From the IMG/VR virus record IMGVR_UViG_3300050821_004028, positions 1 to 36,227 of that record: a DNA stretch of 36,227 bases; one strand, 5' to 3'. The position numbers and the translations under genes are program-made. This document shows, piece after piece, positions 7,911 through 14,393 of the stretch (the stretch's first letter is position 1; each line of letters begins with the position of its first letter). Origin of the DNA: a virus. The notes beneath the pieces are model-generated. The model was given only the letters and a program-made list of their open reading frames with translations. It had not been told where the DNA came from and did no database searches.

Positions 7911-8321
7911 TTACTCCTCAAAGCAAGTATAGTTAGGCCCGCAATAGCACAAATGCCCGTCGTCCCATATGCAGCGCCTATCTACCTGACACGCCTTGGC
8001 AGGCAAATGGAAATGGCAATAGAGCAGTAAAAGCCCCTCGGCTAGGGCCCTAAGCTCATGGTCCATAATGACCGGGAGGTGCCTCGGGTTATGGGGAAGA
8101 GGCGGCTTGTGCTCCTTAGCATCCATGTACGCATAGGCACTTGCGCTAAACGGGCCGTGCCATTCCCCTGCGCCTTCCCAGTACCATCCGGGTGGATAGT
8201 AGATATCCTCATATAACACAAGTACCTCGCCCGGATTGTAGAAAACAACAAAGTGCTCCGGCCTAGAGTGCCGGAATAGGTGTGGTCCCTCATGCGAGGT
8301 AGCTAGCGGGTTAGGTGTCAT
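7911..8321 (-). CDS. 136-aa unknown protein with Cys-rich C-terminus
   Basis: Starts MTPNPLATSHEGPHLF. The N-terminal half is rich in aromatic residues (YYPPGWYWEGAGEWHGP), giving a beta-like look. The C-terminus has cysteines and histidines (YCHFHLPAKACQVDRRC, then CYCGPNYTC) that could bind a metal or form disulphides. A GGAGGG ribosome-binding site supports the start. It belongs to the minus-strand small-gene operon. No known family is recognised. Confidence 0.7.
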   Translation of the reverse strand: MTPNPLATSHEGPHLFRHSRPEHFVVFYNPGEVLVLYEDIYYPPGWYWEGAGEWHGPFSASAYAYMDAKEHKPPLPHNPRHLPVIMDHELRALAEGLLLLYCHFHLPAKACQVDRRCIWDDGHLCYCGPNYTCFEE

Positions 8322-8324
8322 ATC

Positions 8325-8573
8325 TCAGCCCTCCGATTTGATTACTCTCTCATCCTCAATCACTACCAGCACTTGCACCCGTTTGGTATCAGGCCGTGCT
8401 AGCATCTTAGCCTTACACTCCACTACCTGCTCTAAGGAAGTGAAGTTGTAGGTTTGGCGTGAGAACACTCCCCTAGTGCTCCTATCCACTTGCACCTGAT
8501 ATGACGGGCTCATATCCATGCACTCACGTGGCACACAAGCCAAATTGCCCCTGCATACAGGACCAATTCCCAC
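8325..8573 (-). CDS. 82-aa unknown protein, start uncertain
   Basis: The conserved-looking part is MSPSYQVQVDRSTRGVF through VQVLVVIEDERVI, an alternating strand/helix pattern. The longest form begins with GTG at 8573. ATG codons at 8519 and 8513 are equally possible; none has a convincing ribosome-binding site. The stop lies 3 nt before the next gene's start. Function unknown. Confidence 0.6.
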   Translation of the reverse strand: MGIGPVCRGNLACVPRECMDMSPSYQVQVDRSTRGVFSRQTYNFTSLEQVVECKAKMLARPDTKRVQVLVVIEDERVIKSEG

Positions 8574-8594
8574 ACTTCCCCAAAGAAGCCCCCT

Positions 8595-8984
8595 TCATTT
8601 GCCTTGTCTACTAGCAACTTCACTAGCGATAGCACGGGTTGCCTCCTCTTGTATGATCTCTGTTGCTCTCACCATAGCGGCCTTATCAAACCGCCACCCA
8701 GCACTCACCGCTCTTTCGACCGCTTGCGTAAGTTGCTCCGCAATAACCACCGGTTTGATAGGAGCAACCCCTACCACAAGCTCCGGCCATTGGTGGCGCT
8801 TCACCTTAACCGACAATAGGCGCGGGATTGAGTACAGGGTAACATACCTACCTGTCACGCCTATTATGAGATAAGGCTTAACCCCACTCCCGAGCTTCTG
8901 AGTGGAGAAGTAGATGTTGACGTGTAACCCCTTGCGAGGAGTTACACTATTCTTGGGCTTACGCAGCGACATGCTAGGGTTCAT
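8595..8984 (-). CDS. 129-aa unknown protein
   Basis: Starts MNPSMSLRKPKNSVTPRK. A basic N-terminus leads into a beta-rich segment (VKPYLIIGVTGRYVTLYSI), then a helix-rich end (VVIAEQLTQAVERAVS, VRATEIIQEEATRAIA). The ATG overlaps the preceding stop as ATGA and is preferred over an in-frame upstream start. Nothing identifies a function. Confidence 0.7.
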   Translation of the reverse strand: MNPSMSLRKPKNSVTPRKGLHVNIYFSTQKLGSGVKPYLIIGVTGRYVTLYSIPRLLSVKVKRHQWPELVVGVAPIKPVVIAEQLTQAVERAVSAGWRFDKAAMVRATEIIQEEATRAIASEVASRQGK

Positions 8985-9190
8985 AGCACATTCACCACAA
9001 CGGTATAGGAGGCTAGCCGGCAATTCTCATGCCGTACCACCTCCAAGCCGAACCGGATCATAGAATGCGGCGGAGCGTTGCGGATATGCTCTTGCTGTTG
9101 CGGAGAGAGCAAATCCCCGTATATCCCCAACACCTCTTCCCGCTCATGGGGCATTACCATAAGCTCTACTGCTACTGTTTTCGCTACCAT
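8981..9190 (-). CDS. 69-aa unknown protein
   Basis: Starts MVAKTVAVELMVMPHERE and ends LASYTVVVNVL. The pattern is beta-alpha-beta with a central LLSPQQQEHI segment. A TAGGAG ribosome-binding site precedes the ATG. It is coupled to the next gene by ATGA. Unknown function. Confidence 0.7.
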   Translation of the reverse strand: MVAKTVAVELMVMPHEREEVLGIYGDLLSPQQQEHIRNAPPHSMIRFGLEVVRHENCRLASYTVVVNVL

Positions 9191-9205
9191 GGGAAGCTCC
9201 TAACA

Positions 9206-9242
9206 GAAAATGAGAGGTAGCTTGCGCTACCCCCCATCTCTC
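9206..9242 (-). terminator. Possible minus-strand terminator
   Basis: GGTAGC-TTGC-GCTACC (9216-9231) forms a 6-bp stem, extendable through GAGA/TCTC with a bulge of Cs. On the minus strand it is followed by ATTTTCTG. It lies between the genes ending at 9261 and starting at 9190. Moderate stem, short T tract. Confidence 0.4.
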
Positions 9243-9260
9243 ACACGCCCGGTTGCTGGA

Positions 9261-9503
9261 TCAGATATTGCCCAGGATATCCTGGATATCCGGCTCACCC
9301 ATGCCGTGCTCCGAACCTTGAGGGTGAACGGCCGCGAGCATGTTGAGCATTCCGTCCACACCTCCCGCGAAGTATCCGGCCTGGAAGGTCGTGATATCTG
9401 CGCCAGGATGATCCTTCTGCCACTCCAGGAACGCGGTATTGGTGGCCTCCTTGAAGCCCGGAGTGGAGAGGAGAGGATCGGTATTGGTCTTACGTGTCGT
9501 CAT
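9261..9503 (-). CDS. 80-aa unknown acidic protein
   Basis: Starts MTTRKTNTDPLLSTPGFK. It contains AFLEWQKDHPGADITTFQAG, a helix pattern also seen in small phage accessory proteins, and an acidic C-terminus (GEPDIQDILGNI). A TAGGAG site lies 10 nt before the ATG. It is flanked by terminators at 9577-9606 and 9206-9242, so it may be transcribed as a separate unit. Confidence 0.7.
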   Translation of the reverse strand: MTTRKTNTDPLLSTPGFKEATNTAFLEWQKDHPGADITTFQAGYFAGGVDGMLNMLAAVHPQGSEHGMGEPDIQDILGNI

Positions 9504-9576
9504 AGAGGTAGCTCCTAGTTGCTAGTCGCCGGCCGGAATGGCGGCGATTTGGCGAGCCTGGACCCAAATTGTGGCG

Positions 9577-9606
9577 AAAAAAAGGCCGCGCTTTTCGGCA
9601 CGGCCT
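9577..9606 (-). terminator. Rho-independent terminator, minus strand
   Basis: The minus-strand stem AGGCCGTGC/GCGCGGCCT has one G-T wobble and is followed by a run of seven T (9577-9583). It lies just downstream of the gene ending at 9633 and splits the small-gene region into at least two transcription units. Confidence 0.85.
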
Positions 9607-9632
9607 AGTAGGAGTTAGGAGTTTGCTAGAGG

Positions 9633-9743
9633 CTACTTGAGCACGACAACAAGTAGGCAAGCAAGGGGTAGTAGCACCACTACCGTTCCGAACAGGACGT
9701 TATCAACAATCTGCCACGCCCGATCTTTCTGTTTCCGGGTCAT
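9633..9743 (-). CDS. 36-aa membrane micro-protein
   Basis: Read directly: starts MTRKQKDRAWQIVDNVLFG, followed by a strongly hydrophobic C-terminal span (TVVVLLPLACLLVVVLK). The basic N-terminus and single helix predict N-in topology in the inner membrane. The ATG overlaps the upstream stop as ATGA, and an AAAGGGA site precedes it. Role unknown. Confidence 0.65.
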   Translation of the reverse strand: MTRKQKDRAWQIVDNVLFGTVVVLLPLACLLVVVLK

Positions 9744-9910
9744 ATCCCTTTCAACCCTCTTGCTCGCAGAGAGCGGAGCCTCTCCGCCGCTTGCATGGCC
9801 CTTCGCGCCGCTGTTGCACTGTCACGGACCTTGTAGATTGGCCGGTCCATAGGGGCCATATGCCGGTACCCATTCCGGGCTTGCCTCTGCCTTCTGCCTG
9901 AGGTGTTCAT
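9740..9910 (-). CDS. 56-aa highly basic protein
   Basis: Starts MNTSGRRQRQARNGYRH and is Arg-rich throughout (ATAARRAMQAAERLRSLRAR), so nucleic-acid binding is likely in principle. The frame is open far upstream, but the ATG at 9910 makes an ATGA overlap with the 32-aa membrane protein, and its own stop makes ATGA with the next gene. This start is the best supported. No family recognised. Confidence 0.65.
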   Translation of the reverse strand: MNTSGRRQRQARNGYRHMAPMDRPIYKVRDSATAARRAMQAAERLRSLRARGLKGI

Positions 9911-10005
9911 AGCCCGTTCCACATGACCAGTAAGGCCCATATTGCTCCGACGATAAGGCTGCTCCATCCTATTCCAGCCAAATTGCCTTTCCAGGATAGC
10001 TTCAT
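9907..10005 (-). CDS. 32-aa membrane micro-protein
   Basis: Read directly: starts MKLSWKGNLAGIGWSS, then a hydrophobic span (LIVGAIWALLVMWNGL) to the end. An excellent GGAGGAAAG-type ribosome-binding site precedes the ATG. It is joined by ATGA overlaps to both neighbours, which argues strongly that this very short frame is translated. Function unknown. Confidence 0.65.
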   Translation of the reverse strand: MKLSWKGNLAGIGWSSLIVGAIWALLVMWNGL

Positions 10006-10448
10006 GCCACTTTCCTCCGTTTCTCAGCCGATTTGCTCCGGTACTGAGGTGCATGAACCGGAGTATGTTGCTCCTCCAGAAACCTCGCGCTGTTTGCTTG
10101 GTTCCAAGCTTTATCTATCTCCTCCTTCTTCCGCTTCTTCTCCAACTCCACTCCCACCCTCACCAACTCATTCTCCCCAATCCACGTCCTGGGCTCCGTA
10201 GCCCTCAGGGCAGTCCGGGATTTGCAATCCTTATGTACCTCACTAGGAAGGCAGTACCCACGAGCAAGATAGAGAGCCACGCGAGGTCCCACATAAGGAT
10301 CACTATTGTCAAGTGCCGCCATGCACGCCACACTCTGCGCAATGAGCCTCCTATCCTTCCGATTATAGTGCGGAACCACATATGGCGGTAACTCCCATGC
10401 TTTGCGTGAATTGAGTAGTGCGAGTAGCTCACTGCGGGGTAACGACAT
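10002..10448 (-). CDS. 148-aa unknown basic protein
   Basis: Starts MSLPRSELLALLNSRKAW. The second half has a long charged helix (VGVELEKKRKKEEIDKAW), probably coiled coil, and a basic tail (RSKSAEKRRKVA). The middle (VACMAALDNSDPYVGPRVAL) may be a helical core. A GGGAGG ribosome-binding site supports the ATG at 10448 over an in-frame start nine codons upstream. Unknown function. Confidence 0.7.
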   Translation of the reverse strand: MSLPRSELLALLNSRKAWELPPYVVPHYNRKDRRLIAQSVACMAALDNSDPYVGPRVALYLARGYCLPSEVHKDCKSRTALRATEPRTWIGENELVRVGVELEKKRKKEEIDKAWNQANSARFLEEQHTPVHAPQYRSKSAEKRRKVA

Positions 10449-10719
10449 TGGTGCCTCCCTTGATCCGTCTTCCATTGAACCAACCCCTCGCCATGGCGTT
10501 CTCTACCAGGATGCGAGTGTAGTGCTTAGGTTTCGAGTTGCTGTTGCCGTTGTAGTTAGCCGCCCACTTCTTTAGGCGGAACATACCTCCTTCTTTGGTC
10601 TTGCTGCCGTATTTCCGGCCCCAATAGGCGTTGGGAGCCGGCATCTGTACTGGGTCCGTGATAGGTTCAAACCTCACAGGTGGTCCTCTGTATCCGGTGC
10701 ATAGTCGCGGCTTACTCAT
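10429..10719 (-). CDS. 96-aa unknown basic protein
   Basis: Starts MSKPRLCTGYRGPPVRF. It is rich in Lys, Arg, Gly and aromatic residues (YWGRKYGSKTKEGGMFRLKK), with a short helix near VENAMARGWFNGRR. A basic DNA-binding-like composition is all that can be said. The start overlaps the preceding stop by 8 nt, and the 3' end overlaps the next gene by 20 nt. Confidence 0.65.
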   Translation of the reverse strand: MSKPRLCTGYRGPPVRFEPITDPVQMPAPNAYWGRKYGSKTKEGGMFRLKKWAANYNGNSNSKPKHYTRILVENAMARGWFNGRRIKGGTNVVTPQ

Positions 10720-10945
10720 CCGTATCGAACAGTTGCTCCGCGTCATAGAGGCGCATAGCTTGATCAAGAGAGGCGTAGCGCGCTCTCCACTCCTCCTTCC
10801 AACTAGGGAAGTCAGGGTTGTCTAGGTAGGGATAGCCCTGTACCTTCGCTTCCAGCAGCCTATTCACATGCTGGACCGCGATCTGCAACTTCTCTGCCGC
10901 TTCCATCACCCTTTGCTCTTTACTCAAGGTTCCGTCCTCCGTCAT
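10712..10945 (-). CDS. 77-aa helical unknown protein
   Basis: Starts MTEDGTLSKEQRVMEAAEKL. It is predicted almost all helical, with heptad-like spacing (LQIAVQHVNRLLEAKVQG) and an acidic end (YDAEQLFDTDE). A GGAGGG ribosome-binding site decides the start. Function unknown. Confidence 0.7.
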   Translation of the reverse strand: MTEDGTLSKEQRVMEAAEKLQIAVQHVNRLLEAKVQGYPYLDNPDFPSWKEEWRARYASLDQAMRLYDAEQLFDTDE

Positions 10946-11171
10946 CGGCCCACCCTCCAATGGTGCGCCTATCCTGTTCGAGCAGCATGTCAGCCTTGGC
11001 CCATGCCACCCGTAGTGAACCCCACGCATTAACCCACACACTCGCAACCTCTTGGGTTACAGGGATAGGGCTCCCGTGTTGCTCCCAAGTCTCGCGGATA
11101 GCCCGAGTGTAGTTGTCGATCGCAGTCTTGATCCGCTTCCGGTAGAGGTAAGCTGCACCGGTGTTATCCAC
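10920..11171 (-). CDS. 83-aa helical unknown protein
   Basis: Begins with GTG (MDNTGAAYLYRKRIKTAI) and continues as helical text (YTRAIRETWEQ, LRVAWAKADMLLEQDRR). The GTG overlaps the preceding stop as GTGGATAA, with a GGATGGAG site before it. It is one of three adjacent small helical proteins of similar size. Function unknown. Confidence 0.65.
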   Translation of the reverse strand: MDNTGAAYLYRKRIKTAIDNYTRAIRETWEQHGSPIPVTQEVASVWVNAWGSLRVAWAKADMLLEQDRRTIGGWADDGGRNLE

Positions 11172-11394
11172 TGTGCCGCTCCATCCACTTGTCTATGTCA
11201 ACGAACGCGTGCTTAAGCTCCTCTCGCGCCGCTTTCAGCCTATTCACTCCCACTACTGGGTCGCCTTTCTCGATCGCGTCCCAGCCAAGCCGGACCCACT
11301 CCTCAGCGTTCCGCTCGGCTTGCTCCGCTCTCCTGATGAGGGCAATAGCGGCCCTCTCATCTCGTTCCCGCAAGTGCAGGTCTTCATTAGTCAC
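11164..11394 (-). CDS. 76-aa helical unknown protein
   Basis: GTG start, MTNEDLHLRERDERAAIA, followed by continuous charged helix (ALIRRAEQAERNAEEWVRLG, KAAREELKHAFVDIDKWM). The composition suggests a two-helix coiled coil. The GTG overlaps the upstream stop (GTGACTAA) and has a GGAG site. It may be distantly related to its neighbours; unconfirmed. Confidence 0.65.
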   Translation of the reverse strand: MTNEDLHLRERDERAAIALIRRAEQAERNAEEWVRLGWDAIEKGDPVVGVNRLKAAREELKHAFVDIDKWMERHSG

Positions 11395-11593
11395 CAGCTA
11401 ACTCCATTTGTAGATAGTGGGCGAGGATGGTAAGCACGAACAACCCGCCATAGACGGGAGAGAATGCGCTTGGGAAGGTACTCACAAACTGCTCCGCCCA
11501 ATACGCGCAATGTAGACAGGCAGCGGTGCGGCTCACATTCCGCCTCACCACCTTTGGACACTTCTTCAAGATCGAAGCGTAGGGAAGGTTCAC
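11387..11593 (-). CDS. 68-aa Cys-containing membrane protein
   Basis: GTG start at 11593, MNLPYASILKKCPKVVRR. Cysteines occur near residues 12 and 25-28 (CLHCAYW), followed by a C-terminal hydrophobic span (VYGGLFVLTILAHYL). The GTG overlaps the metallopeptidase stop as GTGA, with GGAGAT before it. The longer open frames here lack this coupling. It is the third gene of a unit with the two HELGH proteins and may act with them at the membrane; that is inference. Confidence 0.6.
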   Translation of the reverse strand: MNLPYASILKKCPKVVRRNVSRTAACLHCAYWAEQFVSTFPSAFSPVYGGLFVLTILAHYLQMELAGD

Positions 11594-12069
11594 GCCACAT
11601 CTCCGGGGTAGGAGGAGAGGTTCCGGATGCACAGTAGGAGTGAGTGATCCAGCCAACCAAAGGCAGGAGCATCCATAACCTTGTAATCCCCGTTGTAAAG
11701 ATGCTCATCTATCCCCATAAGCCGGCAGGCATATACCCACTCGGGACTGTTGTGATCCCCGAGTGTAGCAGCGTGACCAAGCTCATGGATCAAGGTGTAG
11801 GCCACCTTCTCCCCAAACGGCCGCAGCTCGCAATTTACGTCCGAGTGAAGGCGGATGTATTTACCATCCAGACCCCGATGTGTTACGGCATAGTCGCAGA
11901 GGTAGTCTCCTCCTGCCTGCAATAACGCCATAAGGTCGTATGCCTTTGTCTGCACATCACGCGGTTGCCACTGTAACTCAAACACCTCGGCCCTACGCCG
12001 GAGCAGCGCGGAAGGCAAGCGGGGAAGAACTATCTCCCGCACCGTTTCGAGGAAAGGTAGCATCTTCAT
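11590..12069 (-). CDS. SprT-like zinc metallopeptidase paralogue 2
   Basis: A 159-aa protein starting MKMLPFLETVREIVLP. Residues 95-99 are HELGH, and a likely third ligand follows in GDHNSPEWVYACRLMGI (His106). SprT/WSS1-type and related phage metallopeptidases use HExxH plus a later His in a GH-PEW-like segment. It ends YPGDVA, exactly as the upstream gene does, and shares its HELGH, MGI and LSSYPGDVA-type blocks, so the two arose by duplication. The ATG overlaps the upstream stop as ATGA. Substrate unknown: it could process a protein-DNA adduct, a host protein or a virion protein. Confidence 0.7.
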   Translation of the reverse strand: MKMLPFLETVREIVLPRLPSALLRRRAEVFELQWQPRDVQTKAYDLMALLQAGGDYLCDYAVTHRGLDGKYIRLHSDVNCELRPFGEKVAYTLIHELGHAATLGDHNSPEWVYACRLMGIDEHLYNGDYKVMDAPAFGWLDHSLLLCIRNLSSYPGDVA

Positions 12070-12578
12070 GCCACATCTCCGGGGTAGGTCGGGAGAGAGC
12101 GGATAGTGGCGAGGAGCCGGGGGTTGCAGAACCGGAACGTCCCACTTTCCACTTTTTCCGAGTACACGTACTCCGCAATCCCCATCTTCCGACACGCCCT
12201 TGCCCACCGCTCACTCTCATGCCCTCCGCTTGTGACGGCATGTCCCAACTCATGGATGAGCACGAACGCGAGTAGCTCCCCATACGGGCGAGGAAGATCA
12301 CTCTGTGGTACAGCCTCAAACGCATCCCGATAGAGGACAATCTCCATCGGTATCTTGGGAGAGCGCTCTGACGCGATCGAGGTACCGTCTGTGTAGAAAC
12401 ACTCCCCCAAATCCTCTCCGCCAAACAAAAGGGAACGAAACTTAGTTGCAGGTGTAGCCTCACGATAGGAGAGGCGAGGAGTAAGCGCCCTTTCTATCTC
12501 CCGCTGATCCTCCAACTCGGGGATAACCAAGTCCCGCACTTCATAGAGGTATTTCCGAATTTCCAATTCACTGCGCAT
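12066..12578 (-). CDS. SprT-like zinc metallopeptidase paralogue 1
   Basis: A 170-aa protein starting MRSELEIRKYLYEVRDLV. Residues 109-113 are HELGH, with His120 in SGGHESERWARACRKMGI as the likely third zinc ligand. A helical N-terminus precedes a strand-rich segment, then the catalytic helix. There is no signal peptide, so it should act in the cytoplasm. It is the older-looking or longer of two tandem paralogues (see 11590-12069); both active-site motifs are intact, so neither looks decayed. Protease activity is inferred from the motif, and substrate is unknown. Confidence 0.72.
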   Translation of the reverse strand: MRSELEIRKYLYEVRDLVIPELEDQREIERALTPRLSYREATPATKFRSLLFGGEDLGECFYTDGTSIASERSPKIPMEIVLYRDAFEAVPQSDLPRPYGELLAFVLIHELGHAVTSGGHESERWARACRKMGIAEYVYSEKVESGTFRFCNPRLLATIRSLPTYPGDVA

Positions 12579-12584
12579 TGGTGC

Positions 12585-12956
12585 TCATATCCTGTAGGGT
12601 TGTGGCCCATCGGCATACCGATAAGCCTTGGGGAAAGCAAGACACGCCAGCGTTACATGAGCGAAGGGTTGATTGAAGTAGTAAACGCACACGTCCTGAT
12701 GGCCCTCCTTCTGATACATCAGATACCTCCCGTTCCCATCCACCACGTTGTAGTCGGCCGAGACTAGCAGCGGCTTGTCCCGCAGTAGGGGGTTGGTAGC
12801 GGCTCGGGTATCGTGTAGACACTGCTCCATCCGCAGCACCCCGAGTGGTAGATGCACAAGGCTCCCCGTTATGCACCATTCCTGATCGAGGTACTTCAAC
12901 AACTCCTCCATATCAGCCTGGTCGATTTGGGGCATGAGCTTACGGGGTATACACAT
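12585..12956 (-). CDS. 123-aa unknown protein
   Basis: Starts MCIPRKLMPQIDQADMEE. It has an acidic helical N-terminus followed by alternating strands (CITGSLVHLPLGVLRMEQ, RYLMYQKEGHQDVCVYYF). An AGGGGAAAC site fits the ATG at 12956, giving a 17-nt overlap with the previous gene; an ATG at 12935 is the alternative. It precedes the two metallopeptidases in the same operon. Function unknown. Confidence 0.65.
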   Translation of the reverse strand: MCIPRKLMPQIDQADMEELLKYLDQEWCITGSLVHLPLGVLRMEQCLHDTRAATNPLLRDKPLLVSADYNVVDGNGRYLMYQKEGHQDVCVYYFNQPFAHVTLACLAFPKAYRYADGPQPYRI

Positions 12957-13188
12957 CCGTTTCCCCTATGGAGTGAGGGTCGAGGGCGTAGATGCTGAGT
13001 GGCTCGTTTGCCAGCCCGTCCAACCCCACAATCCCATAGTCATACTCCTCCGGATAGCAGTGGTACATCTGCACCCTCTTCCACGGCCATGCCCAGACCA
13101 TTCCCTTATCCTCCGTCCACACCGGGTGCCACGCAGTGTAGGGCCTCCACTTGGGACGGTCATCCAGGTAGTAGGTAGGTGTTACCAT
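12940..13188 (-). CDS. 82-aa unknown protein rich in aromatic residues
   Basis: Starts MVTPTYYLDDRPKWRPYT and is rich in Trp, Tyr and Pro (AWHPVWTEDKGMVWAWPW), followed by an acidic segment (YPEEYDYGIVGLDGLA). The ATG at 13188 overlaps the preceding stop by 7 nt, with AAGGATG upstream. An in-frame ATG 10 codons earlier is possible. No known fold recognised. Confidence 0.65.
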   Translation of the reverse strand: MVTPTYYLDDRPKWRPYTAWHPVWTEDKGMVWAWPWKRVQMYHCYPEEYDYGIVGLDGLANEPLSIYALDPHSIGETDVYTP

Positions 13189-13310
13189 TCGCTTAACATC
13201 CTTGCTAGAAGCAACCATATAGCCCCGATCACAGCAAGCACTCCCAGGACCATAGCCATAATGATTGCGACCAGGAACACTGGAAGTAGGAAGGCAAGAA
13301 TACCGCTCAT
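13182..13310 (-). CDS. 42-aa membrane protein
   Basis: Starts MSGILAFLLPVFLVAIIM and is hydrophobic nearly end to end (VLGVLAVIGAIWLLLARM), giving one long or two short transmembrane helices. A GGAGGG ribosome-binding site and an ATGA overlap with the preceding gene support translation. Function unknown; holin-like size but in the early region, so lysis is doubtful. Confidence 0.7.
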   Translation of the reverse strand: MSGILAFLLPVFLVAIIMAMVLGVLAVIGAIWLLLARMLSEW

Positions 13311-13465
13311 GCTCTGCCCTCCTTCCCGGTTATTTGCTTGTAGAGCTTGTTGAACTTCTTCCGATAAGGCTCCGCAATGACCCAATCCCAACTACCCTTT
13401 TCGAGTAGCTGTAGCAGCTTGTTAGCGATCTTCAACGCCCTCATGCACTTATCCTTCACAGCCAT
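13307..13465 (-). CDS. 52-aa basic helical protein
   Basis: Read directly: starts MAVKDKCMRALKIANKLL and continues LLEKGSWDWVIAEPYRKK with a basic tail (FNKLYKQITGKEGRA). The stop overlaps the next ATG as ATGA, and the start overlaps the DoxX-like gene by 10 nt. There is no strong ribosome-binding site, so translation may depend on coupling. Function unknown. Confidence 0.6.
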   Translation of the reverse strand: MAVKDKCMRALKIANKLLQLLEKGSWDWVIAEPYRKKFNKLYKQITGKEGRA

Positions 13466-13944
13466 GACCACACCATGGCATCAAGTGAGAGGTTCCCGGG
13501 CCCCATTGCGAGCAGAGCGAAAGCGATCGTGATATACACCCCCTCCACTCTCCACAGATAGCAGGACACGCAATCAATGCAGTCTACCGGCTTCTGCTCG
13601 CAGACCTTCTCCTTCGCCGTGCAGAAGGTAGCGAACAGTAGAACCGCCAGAAGCCCCAGAGTTGCCAGCATGGTAAGCAGTCCGAACACAACCGCGAACC
13701 CCGCTGAGACCTCCACACACGCCACGAACCCCACCAACAACGGGTGGTCGTAGTATCCGCAGCTACAGAGCTTCCACCGGAGATGCTTGTGGCGGAGAGC
13801 ATTGAACCACGGATCATCCGGCCGTGATGGATCGTAGAACCATCGGAACCGGGCGAGGATGAAGAATGTACCAAGGAGAACACGCAAGAGGAGGGAAGCA
13901 ACGTCAGGGTAGCCTATTCCAGAAAGCGTAAAGTCAAGGATCAT
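13456..13944 (-). CDS. DoxX-like four-helix membrane protein
   Basis: A 162-aa protein starting MILDFTLSGIGYPDVAS. Hydrophobic helices appear at about residues 15-33 (LLLRVLLGTFFILARF), 68-90 and 92-110 (LLTMLATLGLLAVLLFATF) and 135-150. The C-terminal GPGNLSLDAMVW matches the conserved end of the DoxX family, a group of small quinone-related membrane proteins. A Cys-rich loop lies between helices 3 and 4 (DCIDCVSC). The AGGAGT site and ATG at 13944 make it the first gene of the leftward operon. DoxX-like proteins are unusual in phages; a role in host membrane redox or takeover is speculation. Confidence 0.65.
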   Translation of the reverse strand: MILDFTLSGIGYPDVASLLLRVLLGTFFILARFRWFYDPSRPDDPWFNALRHKHLRWKLCSCGYYDHPLLVGFVACVEVSAGFAVVFGLLTMLATLGLLAVLLFATFCTAKEKVCEQKPVDCIDCVSCYLWRVEGVYITIAFALLAMGPGNLSLDAMVWSWL

Positions 13945-14204
13945 ACTACTCCTATGCGGCCACACCATGCGGCCGACCACAAACTTAATTCGGCCCCGAT
14001 TGCTTGGGAACCCGCAATGTGAGCTATTTTGCTCACAATCGCGTGAAAACGCGCAAATCATTGATAAATTTGGGGTTTTCGGCCTGGATTTCGCGACAAT
14101 TTGACGCAGGGGTCTGGCACGCCAAATTTCGGCCATCATTTAGCCACGCATCGGCCGCATTTTCGACCGGCCGGCAATAGGCCCTTAGAGGGCGAGGAGG
14201 ATAG
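13945..14204. promoter_or_regulatory. Divergent promoter/operator region
   Basis: A 260-bp AT-richer gap between the leftward and rightward operons. It contains a perfect 7-bp inverted repeat, TGTGAGC-N6-GCTCACA (14018-14037), and next to it CGCGT-GAAA-ACGCG (14040-14053). These look like operator sites for a regulator. Candidate -35/-10 pairs can be drawn in both directions, but none is convincing enough to place a start. A TTCGGCC heptamer recurs three times. Transcription of both early operons probably begins here. Confidence 0.65.
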
Positions 14205-14393
14205 ATGGCGAAAAAAGCAGGAACTATAGCGGAGTGGTATGTGACCACTTCTGATAACTATGAAATATTCTCAAATTTCGAGGATGCGATGGATGCGGCG
14301 CTGCAAGCTATCGCAGATGGGGATGAGTGGACCGACATTTCCAGCCGTATCATTCGCCTTACCCGCACCAACTCTCCCGTCTCAGCTTCATGA
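14205..14393 (+). CDS. 62-aa unknown protein, first rightward gene
   Basis: Starts MAKKAGTIAEWYVTTSDN. The order strand, helix (FEDAMDAALQAIADGD) and strand recalls small phage early proteins. A GAGGAGG ribosome-binding site precedes the ATG, and the stop overlaps the next gene as ATGA. First gene after the divergent region, so expected to be early. Function unknown. Confidence 0.75.
   Translation: MAKKAGTIAEWYVTTSDNYEIFSNFEDAMDAALQAIADGDEWTDISSRIIRLTRTNSPVSAS

Noticed and set aside
14018-14037. Palindrome resembling a CRP or lac operator
   Set aside because: The half-sites look similar but the spacing (TGTGA-N10-TCACA) fits neither consensus, so it is kept only as an unassigned operator.
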